Assembly (NCBI GenBank): GCA_949775045.1
Contig: OX459095.1
Span: forward strand, 25,173,278 to 25,237,277
DNA: 64,000 nucleotides
Reading direction: 5' to 3'
Source of the DNA: Metridium senile
Taxonomy: Eukaryota > Cnidaria > Anthozoa > Actiniaria > Metridiidae
Positions 1-11,085 of the stretch are shown piece after piece. Position 1 is the stretch's first letter. The number at the start of each line of letters is the position of its first letter. The translations under genes were made by a program, and so were the position numbers. The notes beneath the pieces were generated by a model that saw only the letters and a program-made list of their open reading frames with translations, was not told the origin of the DNA and made no database searches.

Positions 1-2567
1 ATCACGCGTAGAGATATCAAGACAACAAGAGGTGCGAAAGAAATTGTGCTTTTTACTTTGCTTCTTCGGGCTTCCTATGGAATATGGAGAAACTTGTTCG
101 TTTTATTTGTTTGCCATTTTTAAGCCGTGCTTATACGATCGAGGGGTGTAGTAGGGTAGTATCAGTCTAGATTTTAATCATTGCCAAGGTGTGAACAGTT
201 TATCCCAACCAGACATTGATTAGCTTGCGGAGATTTCGCGTTGCGTGGCCATATCGGTATCCTAAAACAACCTTTTCCCTTTACCCCAAAAGACACTGAT
301 AGGTTCCGACCAGTCTATAGAGAATGAACATTACTAATAGAATATTTATTCAACCTTTCAGATAGTATCACGAGAAAATGAGAGATTACTAAAGAAACTT
401 GAGGATTTAGAAAGGTAATTGATTAGTTATGCCAACAGTTCATCCTGGGTTCCAGGGATTTGTATTCTCTCTATTAGTCAGAGTTACTAGCGCGGCATGT
501 CGAGAGTCTTCGTGTAGTCATGTACTCTCCTACAAAATCTAATACGAACAAGACAATAAACCCCTAACCTAGGAAACTATATACCAAGCCAAAAAAATAA
601 CAAGTGGTAACTGTTGTACTTTTGCTATTCAGAGTGTTTATATCGTCGCCGATTCCTTATCGGACATTATCGGGAATTGAACGCGCCCGATCGTTACCCG
701 AAGGTGCTCCGGCTTCAGTGGGCCTCGGATCAAACAGTCAGATATCTACATCGCATTCTATGGATTCACCTGCTTCATATACTGGTCAGTGCTTTGTGAA
801 TATATGTATGCATGCGTGCGTGCGTGCGTGCACTAATGACTGGTTGACTGCATGAATAAACAACAAATGATTGAATGAGTGTTGTATAAATGAATCATTG
901 AATACATGTATGCAGGTACGAAGTAATGTATGAATATTCGCTTTTACTTAAAATGAGTTTTCAACTAGTGAAAACAAATAAACAAAGATTGAATCACGTG
1001 TCACTTGTTGTACTGTTACGGATCTCTACTTTACGTGGACAACGTTAATGACATTAGAGCGATTTCACTACATTTTACCATGCTAATGAGTAAAAAAACA
1101 TGCAAATGAGCTTCTCGTAAAAAATCAAGAACAAAGTCTCAAAACTGGCTGTTGTATTTTTAATAAATATTTACGAATGTTTTATAACGAAAACAACGAT
1201 ATTGCCTTATTTATGTAAGCTAATTTTTAATAGATTGTTTAGCCCAAGCGCGAAGCTCATTAGTATGTTATTTTACTAAAATAGCGTTTATTTAAATGCG
1301 TTATGTGAAATTGCCCTATTGACTGTATTTATGCAACGTATGTATCTTCTTTTCTCTGTAATGGGCATAACAGCAACATGTTGTTTTGTTTTCTAGATTC
1401 ACATAAACAGCTACTACGTCACAGGTCATCATCAGAGCCTTCCTCGCTGACATTCCCACCAATCAACAACAATCATTACCCTAACTACACTCATCAAACT
1501 TGGGGGTCTTCGTTAAGCTACACTAAAGGTATCAACAACTAGATTTAATTCCGTTAAATTTTTGATCTCACTTATTGTTTTAAAGCGCACGATGTCAAAA
1601 ATAGTTGTAAAGCAAAAAGGTGTATTTAAAAACAATAATAAAATACAAATACAAATAATTAAACAAAAGCGACGTTTTGATCAAGCAAACTAAAATCTAA
1701 TCCGAAAAAACTAAACAGAAATACATATATATAGTCTCGTAAGTACGGTATACAGCTATTTCATAAAACGTTGAATACTGAATAGTGCATTCCAAGACCA
1801 AAGGGCATTGTGGGTCTCGTTGATTCGTAATATAAATATATAAATAATACATATACAGAGATATTTACTCCCCATAACTAGCTTGTATATTGTTTTGAAT
1901 GGAATACACTAAAAGTAAAATAACAAATTATTATTATTTTAAACAATATGACATGACCCAGAATTTATTTTGGTCTTTGAATGCACTATTCAGTACGCAG
2001 TATTCAGTATTCTACGTTTTTAAATAGCTGTATATTAAGATTTACCACTTTTGCGTGTCCTCAAAACTAAAAATTTTCTGGTGATGGGATTTGAATTAAT
2101 TTGACATCCTTAACAAACACAAGTAGTCTATACATTCTAATATACTATTTTCAGAAAACACAAGCAGTCACTCTACACCTGATCGTTTTGTTGGTTCTGG
2201 ACGAACCAATAACCGTGCAACGTGGAGTAAATCCTCGCCAGCTAAACTGTAAGTACAAACATGGTACAGGAACTAACTTTAGTTTTATAATACAAAGCTG
2301 GCTTAGAAAGCTTTTAGTGTTTCCAAGGAAACAATAGGATACAAGAATAAACTGTACACTGAACTAAAAAAGCGAAAACTTTACACTGGCAGCGAAAAAT
2401 TATTGTCAGAAATTACTACTAATTGTAATCTGTTTTTCAAAATATAAAAATATTACTATTTTAATTAATTATTAATTATTATAATATTACTGTGGTAATA
2501 TTTCAGAAATCGTGTATCGTTAATTCAGCAACCTGAAACAACTGCAAGACGTTTGACTGATTTGTAG
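1..2567 (+). CDS. 3' part of a coiled-coil, Ser-rich protein gene (six exons visible, 5' end outside window)
   Basis: I joined exons 1-31 (partial), 362-414, 633-784, 1397-1528, 2155-2248 and 2507-2567. Every junction has AG..GT and the phases agree (0,2,1,1,2), ending in TAG at 2565-2567. The first two exons give a short charged coiled coil containing SRENERLLKKLEDLE. The following exons encode a Ser/Thr/Asn/Pro-rich, probably disordered tail of about 140 residues. The coiled-coil segment is reminiscent of the short helix of hemingway/CFAP97-type ciliary proteins, but that is a weak resemblance and I do not assign the family. An AATAAA-like signal lies near 2618. The gene could instead splice from 2248 to an alternative last exon at 3187. 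Exon joining rests on phase and splice signals only, without transcript evidence. Confidence 0.6.
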
Positions 2568-2939
2568 ACAGATAAACTTCGTGTAGTTAGAGAGTCATTT
2601 CACATTGTTCATCGAACAATAAACGGTTACTGAAATATTTCTCGGTGCCCACGTTGTTCGATTCGCACTGTAATTTTACAAAGTCACTGAATTAAAAATG
2701 AAATTGTTTTATCATGTGATATACAGTCAGTCTACGTTTGTCAGTCTTACTGTGGAAATGACTGGATATGTTCCACTGTATATAGGTAATGTTAGACATT
2801 ATTAGTCACAACCAATGTACAAGTCACAACCAATGGCGGCCAAGCGTTTTCAAAAGTGAGGGGGCTCCCTAAACCTTGACGCAAGTTAACCTGATTCTAA
2901 ATTCATCAACTAAAACCTAAATCTTTTACAAAAGTCCGA

Positions 2940-3180
2940 CTGGGAAAAAGCTCTGCCCCACCCCCCACCACCTAACCCACAAACGTAATCGTAGAGACCC
3001 CACCCAATCCCTAACCCCCAAGCGTAATCTAATAGACCCAACCCAGCCCCTAACCCCCCAAGCGTAACTCTTATCGACCCCACCCAGCCCATAACCCCAA
3101 ACGTAATCTAACAAAGCTTGTTCGTTTTGTTTCAGTCTAAGACTTCCTTTAGCGTAATCTAATAGAGCTTGTTCATTTTG
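2940..3180 (+). repeat. C-rich tandem repeat upstream of the alternative exon
   Basis: About four degenerate units of roughly 45-50 bp, each with a C-rich part (ACCCAGCCCCTAACCCCC) followed by GCGTAATCTAATAGA. The last part grades into a duplicated splice-acceptor segment (GCTTGTTCRTTTTGTTTCAG). Long minus-strand open frames here are by-products of the repeat. Confidence 0.6.
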
Positions 3181-3186
3181 TTTCAG

Positions 3187-3568
3187 TCGAAGACTTCCTT
3201 TAGCGCCCGAGAAGCACCAAGGAGGATACGCCCAGATATTCGCTAAAAACAGAGAAAAGAAAACTAAAGACTCTAAACACAAAACAGCTACAAGTACCCA
3301 ACCCGTTAAAGCACTAAACACACACACCACCACAGCGTACAGTCCTAAATATTATGAACAATCCAGCGCGGCAAACCACTATCAGAGGACTGGACAGCAT
3401 GGCGAGTATGGTGGTGGAGGTGGTGACAGTACATATAGCAACGATAACAGACATAATAGTTATGCACAAGCAAAACAAAGACTAGAAACCGATATAGGTA
3501 ATATAGACTCACAGATAGAATATTATCAATCTTATAGTCAACGAATGCACGGTAAACCACACAGATGA
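3187..3568 (+). CDS. Possible alternative last exon of the same gene
   Basis: The stretch has no start codon but is open for 126 codons after a good acceptor (TTTGTTTCAG ending 3186), and ends in TGA at 3566-3568. The one leading base completes the split Leu codon left by the donor at 2248, so this exon and the 2507-2567 exon are interchangeable in phase. The product is Lys/Thr-rich, then has a Gly run and a Tyr/Gln/Asn-rich tail ending near QRMHGKPHR. A partial duplicate of the acceptor region lies about 52 bp upstream (acceptor ending near 3135). The length of the open frame argues that it is real coding sequence. Whether it is used instead of or as well as the 2507 exon cannot be seen. Confidence 0.5.
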
Positions 3569-3576
3569 CATACGAG

Positions 3577-3776
3577 GACAATCGCCCGTACTGGGCTTCC
3601 TGTGCTAGCATGGAGCGTTAGCCTTCTCTCTCCTCTCACCTAGAGATGATATATATGTGGACAAGCGTCTGTACTGGGCTTCCTGTGTTAGCATGGAGCG
3701 TTGGCCTTCTCTCTCTTCTCACCTAGAGATGATATATATGTGGACAAGCGTCTGTACTGGGCTCCGTGTGTTAGCG
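3577..3776 (+). repeat. 83-bp tandem repeat, about 2.4 copies
   Basis: The phrase GTACTGGGCTTCCTGTG recurs at 83-bp spacing (near 3588, 3671 and, mutated, 3754), followed by a CT-rich stretch and GATGATATATATGTGGACA. It begins just after the stop of the preceding exon. From 3780 to 4850 I see no gene. There is a patch rich in GCAAGCGCAA near 4140-4300 and poly-C runs near 4722 and 4806. Confidence 0.7.
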
Positions 3777-4857
3777 CCGGGCGTTGAACTCTCCTCTCCC
3801 AAGATAAAATGGAAAATATATTGTATAACGAGGATTATTGATAATGCATGCAGAATTATGTTCAATATTAAAAATCTCTCTTTTTAACATGTCTAACTAA
3901 TGAATTTATATAGTGCACTTTCCATGCAAAGGTCACTCTAAAGCCTAAAAGCTATATAGTGATAGGCTGGCCAGATCTCATGTTTTCTTATAGCCAACGA
4001 AAAAAAAACCAGTATAACCGTTATCATTATCAACCAAATCAATCCTGGAACTCGTAGGTTTGTGTATCGGGTATGCTTGTCGGGAATTTTCAAAAAAACA
4101 CCCCTAAAAATAACGGAAGTCCTTTAAGCCTAGTTTTCACTAGCGACGCAAGCACAAGCGCAAACACAAGCGCAAGCGCAAGAGACATTATTTCGTAGTG
4201 AAAAACGTTTGACGCAGTGATAACGCAATCGCAAGATATTAAAAATTGTCCTTTTTAAATAGTGTGTTTGCGCTTGCGCTTATTCACGTCTCGTTTTCAC
4301 TCTAAAATTAAAAATGTGTCTTTTAATTGTCCAATTATTAGATGAACGAGGCTAGGGCGTGAAGTGTTTTTAAGATGCTTACGTCGCAATCCAGCCAATC
4401 AGATCACTTGAAATAATAAACAAAATAGTTAGCCCGAAACTCCACAATAACGCGTGCTCTGCAGGCTGTCTTGTTTTTCAAAATAACCATTCACTAGCTT
4501 GAAGAACCATGTGCCTGCAGCTGTAATAGCATATGGAAGCGTAAGATGTGGTTTATATGTACATAACTCAATGACTGAGACCAAGGGTTGCATCTGTGAC
4601 AAGTTGTGTTCTTGATATACTCATACAGTAAAAAAATATAACAATGAATGTTTATTTTTATTATCAATTTATATGCATCTTTTCAATTTTATAATAACAA
4701 AATCCAAATATAACTTATGCCCCCCCCCCCCCTCCATCGTTACTTCTAACCACCCTTACCCTACACTTCAATTTAACTTTTGACCCTCCTATTAATTTTA
4801 GAATCCCCCCCCCCCCTTTTTTTTCGATAATTATTGCACAGTCCCTAATATATTATT

Positions 4858-5062
4858 AATTTATTAATAATGACTTATATAGCGCCTATTCCATTTAGCC
4901 CATAGGCGCTTTACAACAAAAAGAACTTGAAATAAAAGGAAAAATAAATGCCATAAAGTCAATTAAAGGCTTTCTGGAAGAAATGTGTCTTCAGCTCGCG
5001 TTTGAAAGTTTGAATATCCTTGTCAGTGTAGCTTCTCAGATTATCCGGTAGTGAGTTCCATA
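4858..5062 (+). mobile_element. SINE- or LINE-tail-like dispersed repeat
   Basis: The segment reads TATATAGCGCC ... GGCGCTTTACAAC and then a stretch ending GTAGTGAGTTCCATAGTC. Phrases of this kind are common in dispersed short repeats of invertebrate genomes. No promoter boxes or target duplication could be delimited, so the class is uncertain. Confidence 0.35.
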
Positions 5063-5569
5063 GTCTAGGTGCAGATGTGCTGAAAAAAACGTAACAGTAT
5101 TCTTTTAGTGACTTTTTATTTAATTCAAGTATTTTTTGTTTAGTTACAACTGTAAAGTATTAAAAATGTGTTTTGCTTGCGATCGAATTTCTCAATTTTT
5201 TTGTGAATACAAATTCATTTGATTGCCGAATGCAATCGAATCCAATCATTCGATTGCGTTCGATTGATCCTAACTTTCGCGAGCGATTTCGTTCGTTGAC
5301 TGCGCCGGGAAATATTTATACTCGTTACAAAAGATATAACGATATAAAATATATGTTATCGTTGCGCTGGGGTTTTCCCGCTATTCAAGCGTCCATCAAC
5401 AAAGATCAGACAACTTCCGGTTTTGTTAGCTCACGTTCACGTGATACCCTCTCGCCCAATCAGAGCACGAGGAAAATGAGCTTTGACAGTTGTTTTATAA
5501 GAAATGACCATATATGGAAGCGTATGATAGGTTAAATAATTGACGAAAGCGTCTCAACTTCCTTTTCAT

Positions 5570-6037
5570 ATGATTCTAAGGGAAGAGTTGAACCTTTTCC
5601 TTCAATCTATCATCAGAAAACATCCTTACGCGAGGAATTACATCGAGCAAGGAGTACAATCGTTAGCTCTTGCGTTCCCAGAACTTGTTGGAAACTTCAG
5701 GCCAAGTTATGAAGACTTTCAGCGCATTAGAAGACTAGCAAAGTATTTAGAACATTTCCTTGAATGCATTATCAAACAATATCCAATAACAAAGTTTGAC
5801 ATCGAACAAGGTGCGCAAGCTTTAGCCATTTTGTTTCCAGAGCTCAGAGAAAACAACGAAAACGACCCGTCACAAGCAAGTTTAGGGTCGCCATGTTCTG
5901 TGCGATTAGACTGGCATCAATCATTCAATACATATGGCAGAATGTCACAAGGGAACACTCACACAGGCTGGTATTCTTATGGATCTTATCAGGCCTTTTC
6001 TTATTATGAACTGAATAATTTTGGTAATAATAACTAA
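5570..6037 (+). CDS. Small protein with two tandem ~40-residue repeats, family not recognised
   Basis: A 155-codon ORF from the ATG at 5570. The same frame extends upstream to a TTG at 5540 that matches an ATG in the second genomic copy near 40456. The protein holds two related segments: the first has IIRKHP...YIEQGVQSLALAFPEL, the second IIKQYP...DIEQGAQALAILFPEL. Each looks like two helices ending in a conserved FPEL. The C-terminal 45 residues are rich in Tyr, Ser, Asn and Gly. There are no introns, signal peptide or membrane segments. It lies in a segment duplicated at 40.4-42.7 kb, where the copy is broken. It could be a host gene, or the cargo or coding part of an unrecognised element. 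I do not know its function. Confidence 0.5.
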   Translation: MILREELNLFLQSIIRKHPYARNYIEQGVQSLALAFPELVGNFRPSYEDFQRIRRLAKYLEHFLECIIKQYPITKFDIEQGAQALAILFPELRENNENDPSQASLGSPCSVRLDWHQSFNTYGRMSQGNTHTGWYSYGSYQAFSYYELNNFGNNN

Positions 6038-6051
6038 CAATATCGGCAATA

Positions 6052-6310
6052 GTTGACGTGACGGTTTCCCCAAATTTTGATAGAGTAAAATAAATGAAAA
6101 TTCATCTTAATGGCTGGAAAGAGAACTTCACAATTTGTAAAATTGCTAAGTTTGAGAAGAAAATCGTATAAAATAGCAAAGATATAGCGCGGTAAAGTCA
6201 GTAGATTTTACAGACGTTTGTATGGCAGACAAGAAACCTTGCCTACTGATAGATTTCAGTAGGCAATTTTATTTTACTCTATCAAAATTTGGGAAAACCG
6301 TCACGTCAAC
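6052..6310. mobile_element. 259-bp MITE with TA target duplication
   Basis: The terminal inverted repeats read GTTGACGTGACGG at the left and the complement CCGTCACGTCAAC at the right, continuing inward for about 40 bp with few mismatches. TA flanks both ends (6050-6051 and 6311-6312). This fits a Tc1/mariner-type non-autonomous element. It is absent from the duplicate segment near 42 kb. Confidence 0.8.
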
Positions 6311-6984
6311 TATTAATCTGATTCGAAAATTATAGAATAATACAAAAGGTATACAAATATGAGTATAACCTTCAACTATTGCATGGCAACTTTCTTTGTG
6401 AAAATAGTCGCGCATCATGGATGTGTCTTTTAATATCAATTAATTATTTGTGTAATTAATTTTAACTAAACCCGGATTTGACGTTTAAATTGATATTTGT
6501 TCAAAAGGCAAATTAAAGCATACTAAATATCTATTTGAGTGACTATCTTTCCTGTTTTTTGTCGAGCTTGTACTGACATTTTATATCGGTAAGGCAAATT
6601 TGGCTTTTCAAACGCTTGGCGTACTAAAAACTCTTTGACGCCGATTTGGTCGAAAAGAGACCGTCGATTGATTCTCGATTTGCCGAGTTGTTCTCGTCTT
6701 GATGACTATATCGAACCAGCGGCGAGAAAGGGCATTCCTAACCAGATTTAGATCTTATAGAAAGTACATCAGTTGTTCTAAAGTGCGTATCTGCATAAAA
6801 GCACTAGCAAATATTACATGTCCTATGGCCCCGAAATAGAATATTACCAACATGTTTGGTAAAACAGTCACTAGGTTTTTTTCACGTCAGGAGGTCTTAT
6901 TGTTTTGACTGGGAACTATCATGCATTATCTAATCACGTTCGAGAATATGAACAATAGAATCTCTACAGTACGCTTGGCGCTTT

Positions 6985-7780
6985 TCATGATATTTTGCGA
7001 ATCTTTTGTACATGAGGTGTATAATAAGTGTACTTAATTTTTCTAGATGTCGACCTCTCCTTTCTGAGATATAAACATTTGCACAACGTTTCGACATCGT
7101 CAGATGTCATTTTCAAGTGATTTATTAGTAAGATGTCAATTAAATAACTAGACCAGTAATAACATGCTACAGTGATTATGCACAATAAAGCAGAATAATA
7201 TTAGGTAAAGAGTTTTGCTTTGATAGAGTCTGTCTGAATGTTCAGGTTGGGGGATTTTTCTTTTATCATCAGGATTTCATAAATTAGGCAATCAAATTTT
7301 GTTTGACATTTTTTCAAGATGGTAAAGTTTTTTGCCGGCGGTGCTGTTGTAAGTCCGTGTTCCCTATGACGATGTTTGCCTATAGTCGAGTAACGATGCT
7401 CTTCATTTCGCTTATGCAGATGGCGCGATGTATAACCAAAGTAACTTGCATCGCACAAGTCACACTGAAATTTGTAAACAACAAGTTGTTGGTTAACAAG
7501 TGGTGGTTTTTCTTCTCTGCACTTGACGATTTCCTCTAGTTTTCGACTTTTGAACAAAATATCTGTATTACTAATATTCACACTACCACAATTTTATTAC
7601 TTTACAAAAACAAGCTTGCTGTCAGCTTTGAAACAAATTTTTGACAAATTTCTGGGATGACGTCACCTCATTTGCATATGTTCATATCTCAAAAAGGATA
7701 TGTCGACATCAAGAAATATTAAGGAAACTTATTATACACCTCATGTACAAAAGATTTGCAAAATATCATGAAGGGCGAAA
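6985..7780 (-). mobile_element. Truncated Penelope-like retroelement with flanking inverted repeats
   Basis: A minus-strand GIY-YIG coding fragment (7201-7581) is flanked by inverted repeats of about 110 bp. The left arm at about 6987-7085 has TTTTGTACATGAGGTGTATA and the right arm at about 7670-7780 has its complement with a few differences. Such inverted terminal copies are known for Penelope-like elements. The reverse transcriptase part is absent, so this is a 5'-truncated copy. No clear target duplication was found. Confidence 0.65.
7201..7581 (-). pseudogene. GIY-YIG endonuclease domain of a Penelope-like element, truncated
   Basis: The 126-codon frame has VVYKFQCDLCDASYFGYTSR, then HLHKRNEEH and a Cys/His pattern, followed by KCQTKFDCLIYEILMIKEKSPNLN. 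This order matches the C-terminal zinc-finger-containing GIY-YIG nuclease of Penelope-like retroelements, which nicks target DNA for priming. Here the first motif reads SYFGYT in place of the usual YIG core. The upstream reverse transcriptase domain is missing, so the fragment cannot move by itself. It ends with TAA at 7201-7203. The family call is from motif recognition only. Confidence 0.65.
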
Positions 7781-7789
7781 GGTGCACTT

Positions 7790-8899
7790 TAAATTGCTAA
7801 TAATTTCCATTATATGTGAATGGAAAGATCGAGGTTGAATAAGAAACATCTGTGACAACCCTCTACCAGTGTTTTGTTTGATCTCAAAACAATATATGTT
7901 TTAAAATTTGTTTGGGTGGCCCTGGTTTCAGTAAAATCACCGGTTTCACTGTAAAATCTAGCCTAGTTTACATGTACAGTTGACTGTGTTGAAAAATCTC
8001 CAAGGCGAGACTCTGGAGATTGCATTTGCAGCTGCCTACTGATATGATACGAGCCGCGGATTGGCTGTTTGTCTTGACCACAACTCTACATGACGCAAAC
8101 TTAGCTTGTAGCCTCCTCCACCGTCTCTGTGATCGAATTTGGATTTGGGGTTCCTGTGCTGCTTCTAGAGAGGGACTAGGCGCTAGTTAGGCGAGAAAAA
8201 GGAAAGGCGGTTTTTTTCTCCGCACCACAGGAAGCCCGATGAAAAGGAGATATAAGAGATGCCTGCGATAGAGGATAGTATGAAAGTAGAACGTAGACGT
8301 CTTACTCATTAGCATGTTAAAATTTTGATAATAATAAGAATCGATCTGAAAACTATACAAATGAGTGCCCTATATTCGAGCTATTGATTGCTAGCTTCTT
8401 TTAATGTAAAAATATTTTATGAATGAATCAAGGAATTTTGCTCAAAGTAATGTACTTTTTAACTTTTTATGAATGATTTTTACACCAAATAACAATTTGA
8501 TATAAAAATATCATCTTGCAACAAATTCTTGAATGATTTGAAACAAAAAAATATAGATTAATTTTATATTTAATTATGATTAATTTTAGTATTAGATTAT
8601 ACATAGCATCCCCTAAACAAGCATTGTTTATTTTGACAAGTTTCCTTGACAATTCCATTGCTTTGGAAATACCATATAACAACAAATATTGGTTCGTGAT
8701 GAATGTAAGAATGCGACTCAATTTAAAAAAGTATTAATCTATGTTTACAGATAAATCTACATAGTATTTTTCCAGAGGTTTTTTAAAAACTTAAAAACAT
8801 ATAGCCTATGCTATATGTAAGTTTGGTTAGGACATTTCAAAAGCATTAATTTGAAGTTGGTAAAGCTATCTGTGTTTCAAACACTTCAACATATATATA
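7790..8899. other. Gene-free stretch
   Basis: No coding region is supported. A half-match to the MITE at 38771-38997 (TTTGGGTGGCC) lies near 7910. The phrase CACAGGAAGCCC at 8226-8237 is the complement of a 12-mer found at four other places in the window. Confidence 0.5.
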
Positions 8900-11085
8900 T
8901 GAAGACTGTTTTGATAAAAAGGGTTTTCTCGTACAGTTAAATATGGGCGTGTCCCTAAGTCATTGAATCTATACAATTTTATTGTTAAAACACGCCAAAT
9001 AACACCGCTGCAATGACTGATAGTGTTATTGCGTGAAATGCTCGTGCTGACTTTTTAAACACAAAGGGGTCTTAACATCTAACACCCTTTTTATGAAACT
9101 ATTCTTCATGTCATCTAGATGGAGGAATGCCCTTGCTAGGGTGGTAATTTGGTCGTCGTTTATTGTGGTATTTTTGCAGACTATTCTAATGACGTTACCA
9201 TCTTTCTTGATTCACAGCAACACCAACGATCTATCGATCTGTTCTCAGTCGTGAGGGGGTATAAGACAAGTTCCCAAGTCATCAATATATACTAACTAAA
9301 GGTATACTTATCGGTCTACAGATAACTTTATTCAAGAATTGCTTTTGTAAGCACGTAAAAACAGTTTGATTCAAGACGCGCACGCAGAAAACATGAAGAC
9401 TGTTTTGATAAAAAGGGTTTTCTCGTACAGTTAAATATGGGCGTGTCCCTAAGTCATTGAATCTATACAATTTTATTGTTAAAACACGCCAAATAACACC
9501 GCTGCAATGACTGATAGTGTTATTGCGTGAAATGCTCGTGCTGACTTTTTAAACACAAAGGGGTCTTAACATCTAACACCCTTTTTATGAAACTATTCTT
9601 CATGTCATCTAGATGGAGGAATGCCCTTGCTAGGGTGGTAATTTGGTCGTCGTTTATTGTGGTATTTTTGCAGACTATTCTAATGACGTTACCATCTTTC
9701 TTGATTCACAGCAACACCAACGATCTATCGATCTGTTCTCAGTCGTGAGGGGGTATAAGACAAGTTCCCAAGTCATCAATATATACTAACTAAAGGTATA
9801 CTTATCGGTCTACAGATAACTTTATTCAAGAATTGCTTTTGTAAGCACGTAAAAACAGTTTGATTCAAGACGCGCACGCAGAAAACATGAAGACTGTTTT
9901 GATAAAAAGGGTTTTCTCGTACAGTTAAATATGGGCGTGTCCCTAAGTCATTGAATCTATACAATTTTATTGTTAAAACACGCCAAATAACACCGCTGCA
10001 ATGACTGATAGTGTTATTGCGTGAAATGCTCGTGCTGACTTTTTAAACACAAAGGGGTCTTAACATCTAACACCCTTTTTATGAAACTATTCTTCATGTC
10101 ATCTAGATGGAGGAATGCCCTTGCTAGGGTGGTAATTTGGTCGTCGTTTATTGTGGTATTTTTGCAGACTATTCTAATGACGTTACCATCTTTCTTGATT
10201 CACAGCAACACCAACGATCTATCGATCTGTTCTCAGTCGTGAGGGGGTATAAGACAAGTTCCCAAGTCATCAATATATACTAACTAAAGGTATACTTATC
10301 GGTCTACAGATAACTTTATTCAAGAATTGCTTTTGTAAGCACGTAAAAACAGTTTGATTCAAGACGCGCACGCAGAAAACATGAAGACTGTTTTGATAAA
10401 AAGGGTTTTCTCGTACAGTTAAATATGGGCGTGTCCCTAAGTCATTGAATCTATACAATTTTATTGTTAAAACACGCCAAATAACACCGCTGCAATGACT
10501 GATAGTGTTATTGCGTGAAATGCTCGTGCTGACTTTTTAAACACAAAGGGGTCTTAACATCTAACACCCTTTTTATGAAACTATTCTTCATGTCATCTAG
10601 ATGGAGGAATGCCCTTGCTAGGGTGGTAATTTGGTCGTCGTTTATTGTGGTATTTTTGCAGACTATTCTAATGACGTTACCATCTTTCTTGATTCACAGC
10701 AACACCAACGATCTATCGATCTGTTCTCAGTCGTGAGGGGGTATAAGACAAGTTCCCAAGTCATCAATATATACTAACTAAAGGTATACTTATCGGTCTA
10801 CAGATAACTTTATTCAAGAATTGCTTTTGTAAGCACGTAAAAACAGTTTGATTCAAGACGCGCACGCAGAAAACATGAAGACTGTTTTGATAAAAAGGGT
10901 TTTCTCGTACAGTTAAATATGGGCGTGTCCCTAAGTCATTGAATCTATACAATTTTATTGTTAAAACACGCCAAATAACACCGCTGCAATGACTGATAGT
11001 GTTATTGCGTGAAATGCTCGTGCTGACTTTTTAAACACAAAGGGGTCTTAACATCTAACACCCTTTTTATGAAACTATTCTTCAT
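8900..11085 (+). repeat. 494-bp satellite, about 4.4 near-identical tandem copies
   Basis: The unit beginning ATGAAGACTGTTTTGAT recurs at 8900, 9392 and then 9886, 10380 and 10874, with 494-bp spacing between the full units, and no difference that I could see between them. The array begins in ATATATATGAAG and ends in CTTCATATATAT, so short complementary sequences bound it. A 62-codon minus-strand frame repeats in each unit. It is an effect of the identical units and has no coding features. Confidence 0.9.

Larger units (their letters stand above)
5400..6665 (+). repeat. Segment duplicated at 40.4-42.7 kb (copy A)
   Basis: The upstream GACCATATATGGAAGCGTA, the small two-repeat ORF and about 350 bp of 3' flank (for example AAACCCGGATTTGACG near 6470) all recur in the same order and orientation at 40.4-42.7 kb. 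Copy A is interrupted by one MITE (6052-6310). Copy B is interrupted by two or more other insertions. The outer limits of the duplication are approximate. Confidence 0.75.

Noticed and set aside
9282..10952. Four identical 62-codon minus-strand frames
   Set aside because: Identity follows from the 494-bp satellite; there is no sign of coding selection.
8900..11085. CRISPR-like or LTR interpretation of regular repeats
   Set aside because: Units are 494 bp with no spacers and the context is eukaryotic; a satellite explains it fully.
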